DNA of 53,674 nt from Streptomyces tailanensis (GTDB lineage: Bacteria > Actinomycetota > Actinomycetes > Streptomycetales > Streptomycetaceae). Of this stretch, positions 17,502 to 25,028 are shown piece by piece. The notes beneath the pieces are model-generated. The model did not search any database. It had not been told where the DNA came from and saw only the letters and a program-made list of their open reading frames with translations. How positions within the stretch are numbered: position 1 is the stretch's first letter; each line of letters starts with the position of its first letter. The stretch lies in the NCBI RefSeq assembly GCF_008386495.1, contig NZ_VTHJ01000003.1:171172-224845 (forward strand), read 5' to 3'. The translations under genes and the position numbers were made by a program.

Positions 17502-17866
17502 TGGGCGATGTCCTTGCGGAGTGCGGCCGCGGCGCCCAGGTAGACGTGCGCGATCTCGGAGCGGGGCTTGTCGGACTCGATGTGCGCGAGGATCCGTACG
17601 ACCCGGGGCATCGCGCCCTCGATGTCCAGCTCCTGGGCGCAGATCAGCGGCACGTCGGCGAAGCCGATGCCGAGCTTGCGGGCGGCGGCGGCCGGGAAGT
17701 CGCTGTGCAGGTCGGGGGTGGCCGTGAACCAGATGCTGATGAGGTCGTCCGGGGTGAGCCCGTTGCGCTCCAGGACCGCGGTGAGCAGCTCGCCCACCTG
17801 CTCATCCATGTGCCCCGCCTCGTCCCGCTCGAGTTGGACGGCGCCCCGGACCGCTCGTACCGCCAC
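17498..17866 (-). CDS. aroH: Chorismate mutase, AroH type
   Basis: 122 residues, the size of the trimeric AroH family. Conserved elements are visible in order: VRAVRGAVQLERDE, then TATPDLHSDFPA, then CAQELDIEGAMPRVVRILAH, and HVYLGAAAALRKDI. It rearranges chorismate to prephenate, the substrate of the overlapping tyrA. I chose the GTG at 17866: GAGGAG stands 7 nt upstream and the family match begins there, although the frame is open further upstream. Confidence 0.95.
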   Translation of the reverse strand: MAVRAVRGAVQLERDEAGHMDEQVGELLTAVLERNGLTPDDLISIWFTATPDLHSDFPAAAARKLGIGFADVPLICAQELDIEGAMPRVVRILAHIESDKPRSEIAHVYLGAAAALRKDIAQ

Positions 17867-18146
17867 GGCTGTGCTCCTCGCTGATGTACATCCCGACTCT
17901 TTGTCCATCCAGCCTAGTGAGCCCGTGTCGAGGGGGTGCACGGCGCCCGTCTGCCGAGACGCCACAACAGCCCGCACCCACCCGCACCCCGTGGCTTCGA
18001 TCTCTGACCGCAGATCATGACAATGTCACGCGAACGTCACTGTCCCGCCACTTGGGGTCAAACACCTCCGTGCGCCTCTGGACGTCGCCCCGCGCGTCCG
18101 CTTGCATGGGGAAGGCCGTCCGCGCCACGCCTCGGGGGAGGCTCGC

Positions 18147-18803
18147 ATGAAGCGCTCCGGACCACTTCTCACGCTCCTCGGTGGACTTCTGCTGGCCCTG
18201 GTGATGCTGTCACTCAACGCGACGACAGGGACGCGCTCCACGTCGTCGTCCACCACGAACGAGCCGCCGCCCGCCTCGGCGTCACCGAGCCCGTCCCCGA
18301 CGAAGGCGTCACCGTCGCCGAGCCCGACGCCCACTCCGCCGCCGAACGCCGACTACGCGGGCCGTACCGATGACGACTCCGCGGCGATCGCGGTCTCGCT
18401 GCGCGACGGCAAGGCGGTCGCGTACTTCTGCGACGGCCGCGACAAGGAGTCCTGGCTCAAGGGCGACGTCGAGGACGACGGCGGCATGAAGCTCACGAGC
18501 AAGGACGGCGCCGAGCTGAACGGCACGATCGAGGGCGGGAGCATTCGGGGCACGGTGGACATCGGCGGCCAGGAGTACGGCTTCACCGCGGACAAGGCGG
18601 TCAAGCCGTCGGGGCTGTACCGCGCGACCGCCAACGTACGCGGGGCCGAGGTCGACGGCGGCTGGATCCTGCTCCAGGACGGCCGCCAGGTCGGCATCCT
18701 CAAGCGCGACGGCACGCCCTCGCCAGCACCGGAGATCGACCCGGAGACGGGTGCGGTGACGGTCGACGGGCAGCGGCTCACGGCCCGCCCCGTCACCCCA
18801 TGA
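18147..18803 (+). CDS. Membrane-anchored or secreted surface protein, unknown function
   Basis: 218 residues. N-terminal signal or anchor (about 8-25), then a Ser/Pro/Thr-rich stalk (about 28-68, SPSPSPTKASPSPSPTPTPPP). The C-terminal domain (about 70-218) is rich in short strands: AVSLRDGKAVAYFCDGRDKESWLKGDVE... GTIEGGSIRGTVDIGG... DGGWILLQDGRQVGILK. I recognise this layout from Streptomyces exported proteins but know no activity. GGGGGAG lies 6 nt before the ATG. It is followed by the DUF6529/Rieske pair after 56 bp. Confidence 0.78.
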   Translation: MKRSGPLLTLLGGLLLALVMLSLNATTGTRSTSSSTTNEPPPASASPSPSPTKASPSPSPTPTPPPNADYAGRTDDDSAAIAVSLRDGKAVAYFCDGRDKESWLKGDVEDDGGMKLTSKDGAELNGTIEGGSIRGTVDIGGQEYGFTADKAVKPSGLYRATANVRGAEVDGGWILLQDGRQVGILKRDGTPSPAPEIDPETGAVTVDGQRLTARPVTP

Positions 18804-18859
18804 CCCCTCTGATCACCCCATGACGCCCCTCTGAAACCGCTCACGGCAGGGAGCAGCTC

Positions 18860-19450
18860 ATGACCGTCGACCCGAACGCCGCCACCCAGGACTTCCCGTC
18901 CCCACCGTCCGCCCCCGCCCGCCCCGGCGGTGGCGCGAGCCGTTACCTGGTCCCGGCCCTGGTGGCGTGTGCGGTGGCGATCGGCCTGGGCGCCTACGGC
19001 AAGGTGCACGACCCGGCGGGGACAGCGTTCAACCTCGCCGGCTTCAGCAGCACGGGCGCGGTCAAGTCATGGCTGGCGACGGTGTCGTTCGGCTTCGCAC
19101 TCGTCCAGCTGGTGTCGGCGCTGATGATGTACGGCAAGCTGCCGGGCCCGAGCTGGTCGGGGGTGCTGCACCGCTGGTCGGGCCGGGTGGCGTTCCTCGT
19201 CGCGGTGCCGGTGGCGGTGCACTGTCTGTACGCCCTCGGCTATCAGACCTACGATCCGCGCGTTTTATGGCACTCTGTCCTGGGTTGTTTCTTCTTTGGT
19301 GTTTTCAGTGCAAAGATGCTGCTGCTCCGCTCGGAGCGCCTCCCCGGGTGGCTCCTGCCGATCGTCGGCGGCCTCGTCTTCACCGCTCTCACGGTCGTCT
19401 GGCTGACCTCCGCCCTCTGGTTCTTCCGCACGTTCGGAGTGACGACATGA
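18860..19450 (+). CDS. DUF6529-like membrane protein with conserved histidines
   Basis: 196 residues with five predicted membrane segments (about 28-48, 65-85, 100-122, 130-150, 165-188). Histidines sit at membrane boundaries: LHRWSGR, VHCLYALG, LWHSVLG. That spacing recalls haem-b-binding four-helix proteins such as cytochrome b561 and ferric reductase-like proteins. The stop overlaps the start of the Rieske gene (ATGA at 19447-19450), which supports a redox role. The haem assignment is inference. Confidence 0.8.
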   Translation: MTVDPNAATQDFPSPPSAPARPGGGASRYLVPALVACAVAIGLGAYGKVHDPAGTAFNLAGFSSTGAVKSWLATVSFGFALVQLVSALMMYGKLPGPSWSGVLHRWSGRVAFLVAVPVAVHCLYALGYQTYDPRVLWHSVLGCFFFGVFSAKMLLLRSERLPGWLLPIVGGLVFTALTVVWLTSALWFFRTFGVTT

Positions 19451-19863
19451 CGATGGGTTCGACGCGGCGCACGGTTCTGGCGACCGGGGCGGCGGGCGCG
19501 GTGGCGGCGCTGCTCGTGGGGTGCAGCGAGTACGGGGACGGGGGCGGCGACACCGACGAGGAGCAGACGCCGGGCGGCGAGGAGCTGGCCAGGACGGCCG
19601 ACATCCCGGTCGGCGGCGGCACGATCTTCAAGGACCGGAAGGTCGTCGTGACCCAGCCCGAGGAGGGCGACTTCAAGGCCTTCTCGGCGGTCTGCACCCA
19701 TCGAAGCTGCATCGTCAGCAGCGTCTCGGACGACACGATCAACTGCGCGTGCCACGGGAGCAAGTTCAGCATCACGGACGGCGCGGTGGAGAACGGTCCC
19801 GCCACCGCGCCGCTGCCCGCCGAGCAGATCACGGTCTCGGGAAATTCGATTCGGCTGGCCTGA
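19447..19863 (+). CDS. Rieske [2Fe-2S] lipoprotein, probably Tat-exported
   Basis: 138 residues. Twin-Arg signal STRRTVLATG, lipobox LLVGC with Cys26, and an acidic linker. The Rieske domain holds both ligand motifs, CTHRSC (Cys83, His85) and CACHGSKF (Cys100, His103), plus the disulfide pair Cys88 and Cys102. It is a small stand-alone Rieske protein exported folded, presumably passing electrons to or from the overlapping upstream membrane protein. It lacks the extra membrane region of QcrA. Confidence 0.92.
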   Translation: MTMGSTRRTVLATGAAGAVAALLVGCSEYGDGGGDTDEEQTPGGEELARTADIPVGGGTIFKDRKVVVTQPEEGDFKAFSAVCTHRSCIVSSVSDDTINCACHGSKFSITDGAVENGPATAPLPAEQITVSGNSIRLA

Positions 19864-19886
19864 GCCCACCCCGTACGCTCCCGGGC

Positions 19887-20657
19887 ATGCAGCCCCCGCA
19901 GCCCGTGCAGCCGCACGCCCTGGTCCTCGACCACACGATCTACGCCTGCGTGATGGGTTCGCGCGCCTTCGGTCTGGCGACGGACGGCAGCGACACGGAC
20001 CGGCGGGGAGTGTTCCTGGCCCCCACGCCGCTGTTCTGGCGGTTCGAGAAGCCGCCGACGCATGTGGAGGGGCCGGCCGAGGAGCAGTTCAGCTGGGAGC
20101 TGGAGCGCTTCTGCGAACTGGCGCTGCGCGCCAACCCGAACATCCTGGAGTGCCTGCACTCCCCCTTGGTGGAGCACGTCGACGCCACGGGCCGCGAACT
20201 GCTCTCCCTGCGTGGGGCGTTCCTGTCCTGCCAAGCCCAGGAGACATTCGCCCGCTACGCCCTCGGCCAGCGCAAGAAGCTGGACGCCGACGTCCGCACC
20301 CACGGCGCCCCGCGCTGGAAGCACGCCATGCACCTGCTCCGTCTGCTGATGAGCTGCCGTGACCTGCTGCGCACCGGCGAGCTCACCGTCGACGTGGGCG
20401 ATCAGCGCGAGCCCCTGCTGGCGGTCAAGCGCGGCGAGGTCCCCTGGGCCCGGGTCGAGACCTGGATGGCCCGCCTCGCCGCGGAGACCGAGGAGGCGGC
20501 GGCCCGCTCCCCGCTGCCGCCGGAGCCGGACCGGGCCCGGGTCGAGGACTTCCTCGTCCGGACCCGGCGCGCCTCAGCCCTTGGCTCCGTCGAGGCGGAC
20601 CCGGACCACGAAGTCGTGCAGGGCGTCATAAGCGGACGGGTTCTCCGGCAGCACTGA
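19887..20657 (+). CDS. Nucleotidyltransferase-superfamily protein (first paralogue)
   Basis: 256 residues. The Pol-beta-like active-site signature MGSRAFGLATDGSDTDRRG supplies GS and the metal-binding Asp36 and Asp38. The rest is helical, as in the YcgL/COG3541 type of predicted nucleotidyltransferase. Substrate unknown. It starts 23 bp after the Rieske gene. Its last 28 codons lie antisense within the end of the convergent paralogue, which suggests that the natural stop was lost and the reading frame runs on. Confidence 0.82.
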   Translation: MQPPQPVQPHALVLDHTIYACVMGSRAFGLATDGSDTDRRGVFLAPTPLFWRFEKPPTHVEGPAEEQFSWELERFCELALRANPNILECLHSPLVEHVDATGRELLSLRGAFLSCQAQETFARYALGQRKKLDADVRTHGAPRWKHAMHLLRLLMSCRDLLRTGELTVDVGDQREPLLAVKRGEVPWARVETWMARLAAETEEAAARSPLPPEPDRARVEDFLVRTRRASALGSVEADPDHEVVQGVISGRVLRQH

Positions 20658-21335
20658 CAGGGCCTGCCCCTCGTCCAGCACGCCCTGGAGCCGCTCCACG
20701 TCCTCCGCCACCCGCTCCTGGTCCACATCGGCGGCGCCATGCTCCCGCGCCGCCTTCGCGGCGATGAGGTCCGGCAGGTACGCGGGGGCCTCGGCGATCT
20801 CCGGCAGCAGGGTGGGCAGATGCGCCTGCACCTCGCCGCTGCGCATCAGATGAATGCCGGTCAGCAGCACCCGAAACGTGTAAAGAAGCGGCTTGAGTTC
20901 ACCGGTCTTCTCGAAGAGCCGCCACTGGGTGATGGCGAACCCCCGGTAGTGGTGGGCGTGGTGCCGGGTGAGGACTCCGGGGGCGAGCGCGATCAGTTCG
21001 CGGTGCGACTCGCCGGTGTGCACGACGAGCGGGGAGAGCAGCTGCTCCAGCACATAGCCGTTGCGGCGCAGCATCAGCTGTGCGAACTTGCGCAGGTCGT
21101 GGGTGACGAGGTCCATCTCGACGCCGTCCCGGTCCCACATCCTCGACCGGGTCTCCTCCGGCTCGCGCAGCCCGACCAGTTCGGCCGTGGGCAGCAGGTG
21201 CACGCCGCGCAGGTCGACGTCCGAGTCACGCGAGGGGAAGCCGTACAGGTGGGCTCCGGAGACGGTGGCGAACAGCAGGGGGTCGGGCTGTTCGGCGACC
21301 ACCGGGTCCAGGTCGATGTCGAGGGCGTCCGTCAT
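20574..21335 (-). CDS. Nucleotidyltransferase-superfamily protein (second paralogue)
   Basis: 253 residues. Signature VSGAHLYGFPSRDSDVDLRGVH with metal Asp39 and Asp41, and a helical remainder with EMDLVTHDLRKFAQLMLRRN, where Asp is the likely third carboxylate. Similar in plan to the convergent gene at 19887. It is third in the Nudix-DraG-nucleotidyltransferase operon, 3 bp after the glycohydrolase, so a substrate linked to NAD, ADP-ribose or RNA ends is possible. That is inference from position. Confidence 0.85.
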   Translation of the reverse strand: MTDALDIDLDPVVAEQPDPLLFATVSGAHLYGFPSRDSDVDLRGVHLLPTAELVGLREPEETRSRMWDRDGVEMDLVTHDLRKFAQLMLRRNGYVLEQLLSPLVVHTGESHRELIALAPGVLTRHHAHHYRGFAITQWRLFEKTGELKPLLYTFRVLLTGIHLMRSGEVQAHLPTLLPEIAEAPAYLPDLIAAKAAREHGAADVDQERVAEDVERLQGVLDEGQALSVLPENPSAYDALHDFVVRVRLDGAKG

Positions 21336-21338
21336 CCC

Positions 21339-22361
21339 TCAAGCGTCCCAGAGGGCCCCCAGCGACACGAGGTCCCCCTGGTATTCGATGCGGTCGGCCC
21401 ACTCGGCGGGCCAGGCGTCCGGCCCGTGGTAGGCGCCCGCGAAGGCACCGGTGAGGCAGGCGATGGAGTCGGAGTCGCCCGCGGTGCAGGCGGCGCGGCG
21501 CAGCGCGGTGACGGGCTCGTCGACGAAGAGCAGGAAGCACAGCAGCCCGGTGGCCAGGGCCTCCTCGGCGATCCAGCCCTCCCCGGTGGCCGTGCAGGGG
21601 TCCGTCTCGGGCGACGGCTGCCGCAGGGCCTGCTGGACGCGGTCCAGGGCGTCCAGGCACTCGTCCCAGCCCCGGGCGATGTAGTGCTCGGGCGACGGGT
21701 CCTGGCTGTAGGTCCACAGGTCGCCGAGCCAGCGCGCGTGGTAGCGGGCGCGGTTGTCGTAGGCGTACGACCGCAGCATGCCGACCAGGCCGAGCGGTTC
21801 GGCGCCCTGGGCGAGCAGCCGTATCGCGTGGGCGGTGAGGTCGGCCGCGGCGAGCGCGGTGGGATGGCCGTGGGTGAGCGCGGCCTGCAACTGGGCGGCG
21901 CCCGCGCGCTGTTCGTCGCTGAGCGGGCCGATGAGGCCGAGGGGCGCGACCCGCATGTTGGCGCCGCAGCCCTTGGAGTGGATCTGGCTGGCGAACTGCC
22001 ACGGGTGGCGCTCCCGGGCGAGGAGGTCGCAGGCGACGAGGCAGGTGTGGCCGGGGGCGCGGTTGTTCTCCGGGGAGCGGGACCACGCCACGAACTCCTT
22101 GCGGACCGCCCGCTCCAGGACCTCGGGGGCGAGCACGCCGCGGTCCATGGCCGCGCGCAGCCCGTGGGCCAGCGCCAGCGTCATCTGGGTGTCGTCCGTG
22201 ACGATCGCGGGCGTCGGCAGCTCCATCTTCCGCCAGGGGCCGCACTTGGCGAGGATCGAGGGCACGTCGTTGAACTCCGTCGGGAAGCCGAGGGCGTCTC
22301 CGAGGGCGAGGCCGAGCAGGGATCCGGTGGCGGAACGTTTCGTACGCAGTGTCATGGTCAT
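21339..22361 (-). CDS. ADP-ribosylglycohydrolase family protein
   Basis: 340 residues. Metal-binding motifs of the DraG/ARH family are intact: GLALGDALG near the start, TDDT at 55-58, and AGDSDS with Asp296 and Asp298. The family removes ADP-ribose from proteins or small molecules using two Mg ions. The ATG shares its base with the stop of the Nudix gene (TGATG at 22359-22363), and the nucleotidyltransferase follows after 3 bp. The target is unknown. Confidence 0.92.
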   Translation of the reverse strand: MTMTLRTKRSATGSLLGLALGDALGFPTEFNDVPSILAKCGPWRKMELPTPAIVTDDTQMTLALAHGLRAAMDRGVLAPEVLERAVRKEFVAWSRSPENNRAPGHTCLVACDLLARERHPWQFASQIHSKGCGANMRVAPLGLIGPLSDEQRAGAAQLQAALTHGHPTALAAADLTAHAIRLLAQGAEPLGLVGMLRSYAYDNRARYHARWLGDLWTYSQDPSPEHYIARGWDECLDALDRVQQALRQPSPETDPCTATGEGWIAEEALATGLLCFLLFVDEPVTALRRAACTAGDSDSIACLTGAFAGAYHGPDAWPAEWADRIEYQGDLVSLGALWDA

Positions 22362-23086
22362 CAGGGCCGTCCTTCCATGGTGGGTCGGAGCAGGGGCGGG
22401 TGCAGGGTGGTGGCCACACCCGCGCGGTACAGCGCGGCGGGCTTGCCGCGGCCGCCGGTCAGGCGGGCGGCGCCGGGCACCTGTTCGACGAAGCCCGGCG
22501 TGGCCAGCACCTTGCGCCGGAAGTTGGGCCGGTCGAGCGGAGTGCCCCACACGGTCTCGTAGACCTGCTGGAGCTCGCCGAGGGTGAACTCGGGCGGACA
22601 GAAGGAGGTGGCGAGACAGGTGTACTCGAGCTTGGCGCCGACGCGTTCGTGGGCGTCGGCGAGGATGCGGTCGTGATCGAAGGCGAGCGGGCCGATGGCG
22701 TTGAACCGCAGCCACTGGGCCTGGGCCGCGTCACCGCCGCCGTGCGGAACGGGCGCGTCCGGGAACAGCGCCGCGAACGCCACGGTGACGACCCGCATCC
22801 GCGGGTCCCGCCCCGGTTCGCTGTAGGTCCGCAGCTGCTCCAGGTGGAGCCCGGAGACGTCCGTGACACCGGTCTCCTCCGCGAGTTCGCGCCAGGCGGC
22901 CTCCTCCGCGGACTCGTCCGGCAGCACGAACCCGCCGGGCAGCGCCCAGCGTCCCGCGTACGGCTCCTGTCCGCGCTCGACGAGCAGCACCTGGAGCGTG
23001 CCCGCGCGGACGGTGAAGACGGCCAGGTCGACGGTGACGGCGAAGGGTTCGTAGGCGTACTTGTCGTAGCCCTCGGGCACGGTCAC
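22361..23086 (-). CDS. NrtR-like Nudix-domain transcriptional regulator or hydrolase
   Basis: 241 residues. N-terminal Nudix domain with an intact box (G-x5-E-x7-REL-x-EE-x-GV at about 52-73), then a winged-helix region at about 180-225 (PPEFTLGELQQVYETVWGTPLDRPNFRRKVL) as in NrtR, the ADP-ribose-sensing repressor of NAD genes. The Nudix box is not degenerate, so it may also hydrolyse its ligand. I prefer the GTG at 23086, behind AAGGGGG; a GTG at 23110 lies inside the operator. It heads the operon with the glycohydrolase and nucleotidyltransferase. Confidence 0.85.
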   Translation of the reverse strand: MTVPEGYDKYAYEPFAVTVDLAVFTVRAGTLQVLLVERGQEPYAGRWALPGGFVLPDESAEEAAWRELAEETGVTDVSGLHLEQLRTYSEPGRDPRMRVVTVAFAALFPDAPVPHGGGDAAQAQWLRFNAIGPLAFDHDRILADAHERVGAKLEYTCLATSFCPPEFTLGELQQVYETVWGTPLDRPNFRRKVLATPGFVEQVPGAARLTGGRGKPAALYRAGVATTLHPPLLRPTMEGRP

Positions 23087-23099
23087 GTGCACCACCCCC

Positions 23100-23138
23100 T
23101 TAATAGTCACCCCGACTAATAGTCACTACGACCATAAA
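23100..23138. promoter_or_regulatory. Tandem overlapping palindromes, candidate NrtR operators
   Basis: Two palindromes share a half-site: TTAATAGTC-N5-GACTAATAG (23100-23122) and CTAATAGTC-N5-GACCATAAA (23116-23138), centres 16 bp apart. They lie just upstream of the Nudix regulator start. Autoregulation by the adjacent regulator is the simple inference. AT-rich half-sites stand out strongly here. Confidence 0.65.
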
Positions 23139-23207
23139 GGGGTGGGCTCCGGGGCACAACCCTTTTACGGGGAAAGGAACGCCAAGAGCGGGCCCGGGAA
23201 CGGCAAA

Positions 23208-23241
23208 GGGCCGACCCCGAAGGCAAACCCGGGACCGGCCC
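23208..23241 (-). terminator. Hairpin terminator after the pseudouridine synthase gene
   Basis: Arms GGGCCG (23208-23213) and CGGCCC (23236-23241) with further CCCG/CGGG pairing inside. It lies about 25 bp downstream of the rluB-type stop and between that gene and the Nudix promoter. The T-tract is short (CTTTG). Confidence 0.6.
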
Positions 23242-23264
23242 ACTGCTCGAACGTGGCGGAGGCT

Positions 23265-24353
23265 CTAGAGGTCGACCTCCTGCATCAGCATCCCGACCTC
23301 GGTGTTCGACAGACGGCGCAGCCAGCCCGACTTCTGGTCGCCGAGGGTGATGGGGCCGAAGGCGGTACGGACGAGCTTGTCGACGGGGAAGCCGGCCTCG
23401 GCCAGCATCCGGCGCACGATGTGCTTGCGGCCCTCGTGGAGGGTGACCTCGACGAGGTAGTTCTTGCCGGTCTGCTGCACGACGCGGAAGTGGTCCGCGC
23501 GCGCGTAGCCGTCCTCCAGCTGGATGCCGTCCTTGAGCTGCTTGCCCAGGTCGCGCGGGATCGGGCCCACGATGTGCGCGACGTACGTCTTCTTGACGCC
23601 GTACTTGGGGTGGGTCAGCCGGTGCGCCAGCTCGCCGTGGTTGGTGAGCAGGATGACGCCCTCGGTCTCGGTGTCGAGCCGCCCGACGTGGAACAGCCGC
23701 GTCTCGCGGTTGGTCACGTAGTCGCCGAGGCACTGCCGACCGTCGGGGTCCTCCATGGTCGAGACGACACCGGCGGGCTTGTTGAGCGCGAAGAACTGGT
23801 ACGACTGCGTGGCGACGGTCAGACCGTCGACCTTGACCTCGTCCTTCTCCGGGTCGACGCGCTTGCCCTGCTCCAGGACGATCTCGCCGTTGACCTCGAC
23901 CCGGGCCTGCTCGATCAGCTCCTCGCAGGCCCGCCGGGAACCGTAGCCGGCCCGCGCGAGCACCTTCTGCAGCCGCTCGCCCTCCTGCTCGGCACCCGGG
24001 AAGGTCTTGGGCAGCTTGACGTCCTTCTTGCCCGCGTACCGCTCCCGGTTGCGCTCCTCCGCCCGCGCGTCGTACTCGCGCGAGGTCGCCGGCGCCGACC
24101 GGCCGCGCCCGCGCGGCTGCTGCTGGGACTGCTTGGGGCCGCCCTTGGCACCGCCGCGCGCCGAGGCGCCGCGCCCGGACTTCGGGCCGTCCTGGGTGGC
24201 GCCGGGGCCCACGTCGTAGCGGCGCTCCTCGGGGCGGGGCTTGCGGGGGCGGCCCTGACCCTGGCCCTGCCCCTGCTTCTGGTCCCTGCTGTTGCCGGCA
24301 CCGCGGTAGTTACCGCGTCCGCCACCACTCTTGCCGCTACCGCTGCTTCGCAT
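23265..24353 (-). CDS. rluB: Pseudouridine synthase, RsuA/RluB type
   Basis: 362 residues. A long basic, Gly/Arg/Lys/Gln-rich N-terminal extension (about 1-105) precedes an S4 RNA-binding domain (GERLQKVLARAGYGSRRACEELIEQ...) and the catalytic domain with GRLDTETEGVILLTNHG, where the Asp of RLD is catalytic. It isomerises a uridine in 23S or 16S rRNA; by its place after scpB it corresponds to the RluB-like gene of actinobacteria. The ATG at 24353 is preferred over the TTG at 24356. It lies 21 bp after scpB. Confidence 0.92.
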   Translation of the reverse strand: MRSSGSGKSGGGRGNYRGAGNSRDQKQGQGQGQGRPRKPRPEERRYDVGPGATQDGPKSGRGASARGGAKGGPKQSQQQPRGRGRSAPATSREYDARAEERNRERYAGKKDVKLPKTFPGAEQEGERLQKVLARAGYGSRRACEELIEQARVEVNGEIVLEQGKRVDPEKDEVKVDGLTVATQSYQFFALNKPAGVVSTMEDPDGRQCLGDYVTNRETRLFHVGRLDTETEGVILLTNHGELAHRLTHPKYGVKKTYVAHIVGPIPRDLGKQLKDGIQLEDGYARADHFRVVQQTGKNYLVEVTLHEGRKHIVRRMLAEAGFPVDKLVRTAFGPITLGDQKSGWLRRLSNTEVGMLMQEVDL

Positions 24354-24374
24354 CAAAGTTCCGTCGTCGTCGTA

Positions 24375-25028
24375 TCAGTCATGGCCTGACGTGGGACCGT
24401 CGTCCGCGTCCGGAGCATCCGGATCGAACGAGGGTACGGCTTCCTGGGTCTCGGCCTCGATCGCCTCCGCCTCGGGGAGGAAGGGCGCGAGCTCCGGGAG
24501 CTCGTCCAGGCCGCGCAGGCCCATCCGCTCCAGGAAGTAGTTCGTCGTCCTGTACAGGATCGCACCTGTTTCGGGTTCCGCGCCCGCCTCCTCGACCAGA
24601 CCGCGCTGGAGGAGGGTGCGCATGACCCCGTCGCAGTTGACCCCTCGTACGGCCGAGACCCGGCTGCGGCTCACCGGCTGCCGGTACGCGACCACGGCCA
24701 GCGTCTCCAGCGCGGCCTGGGTGAGCCGGGCCTGCTGCCCGTCGAGCACGAACCGCTCGACGGCGGCCGCGTACTCGGGCCGGGTGTAGAACCGCCAGCC
24801 CCCGGCGATGACCCGCAGCTCGAAGCCGCGCCCCTGGATCGCGTACTCATCGGCCAGTTCCCTGAGCGCCTTGCCGATCTGCCGCTTGGGCCGCTCCAGG
24901 ATCTTGCTCAGATGCTCCTCGGTCGCGGGCTCGTCCACGACCATGAGGACGGCCTCCAGGGCGGGCTTGAGGTCGAGGTCGGCGACGGTACGCAGACCCG
25001 CGGGCACCTCGGTGGTCTCCTCGCTCAC
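24375..25028 (-). CDS. scpB: Segregation and condensation protein B
   Basis: 217 residues. Two winged-helix domains: LKPALEAVLMVVDEPATEEHLSKIL... and ...LTQAALETLAVVAYRQPVSRSRVSAVRGVNCDGVMRTLLQRGLVEE, the most conserved part of ScpB. It is a regulatory subunit of the SMC condensin. The GTG start overlaps the scpA stop (GTGA at 25025-25028). The acidic tail (after about 195) is usual for the genus. Confidence 0.95.
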   Translation of the reverse strand: MSEETTEVPAGLRTVADLDLKPALEAVLMVVDEPATEEHLSKILERPKRQIGKALRELADEYAIQGRGFELRVIAGGWRFYTRPEYAAAVERFVLDGQQARLTQAALETLAVVAYRQPVSRSRVSAVRGVNCDGVMRTLLQRGLVEEAGAEPETGAILYRTTNYFLERMGLRGLDELPELAPFLPEAEAIEAETQEAVPSFDPDAPDADDGPTSGHD

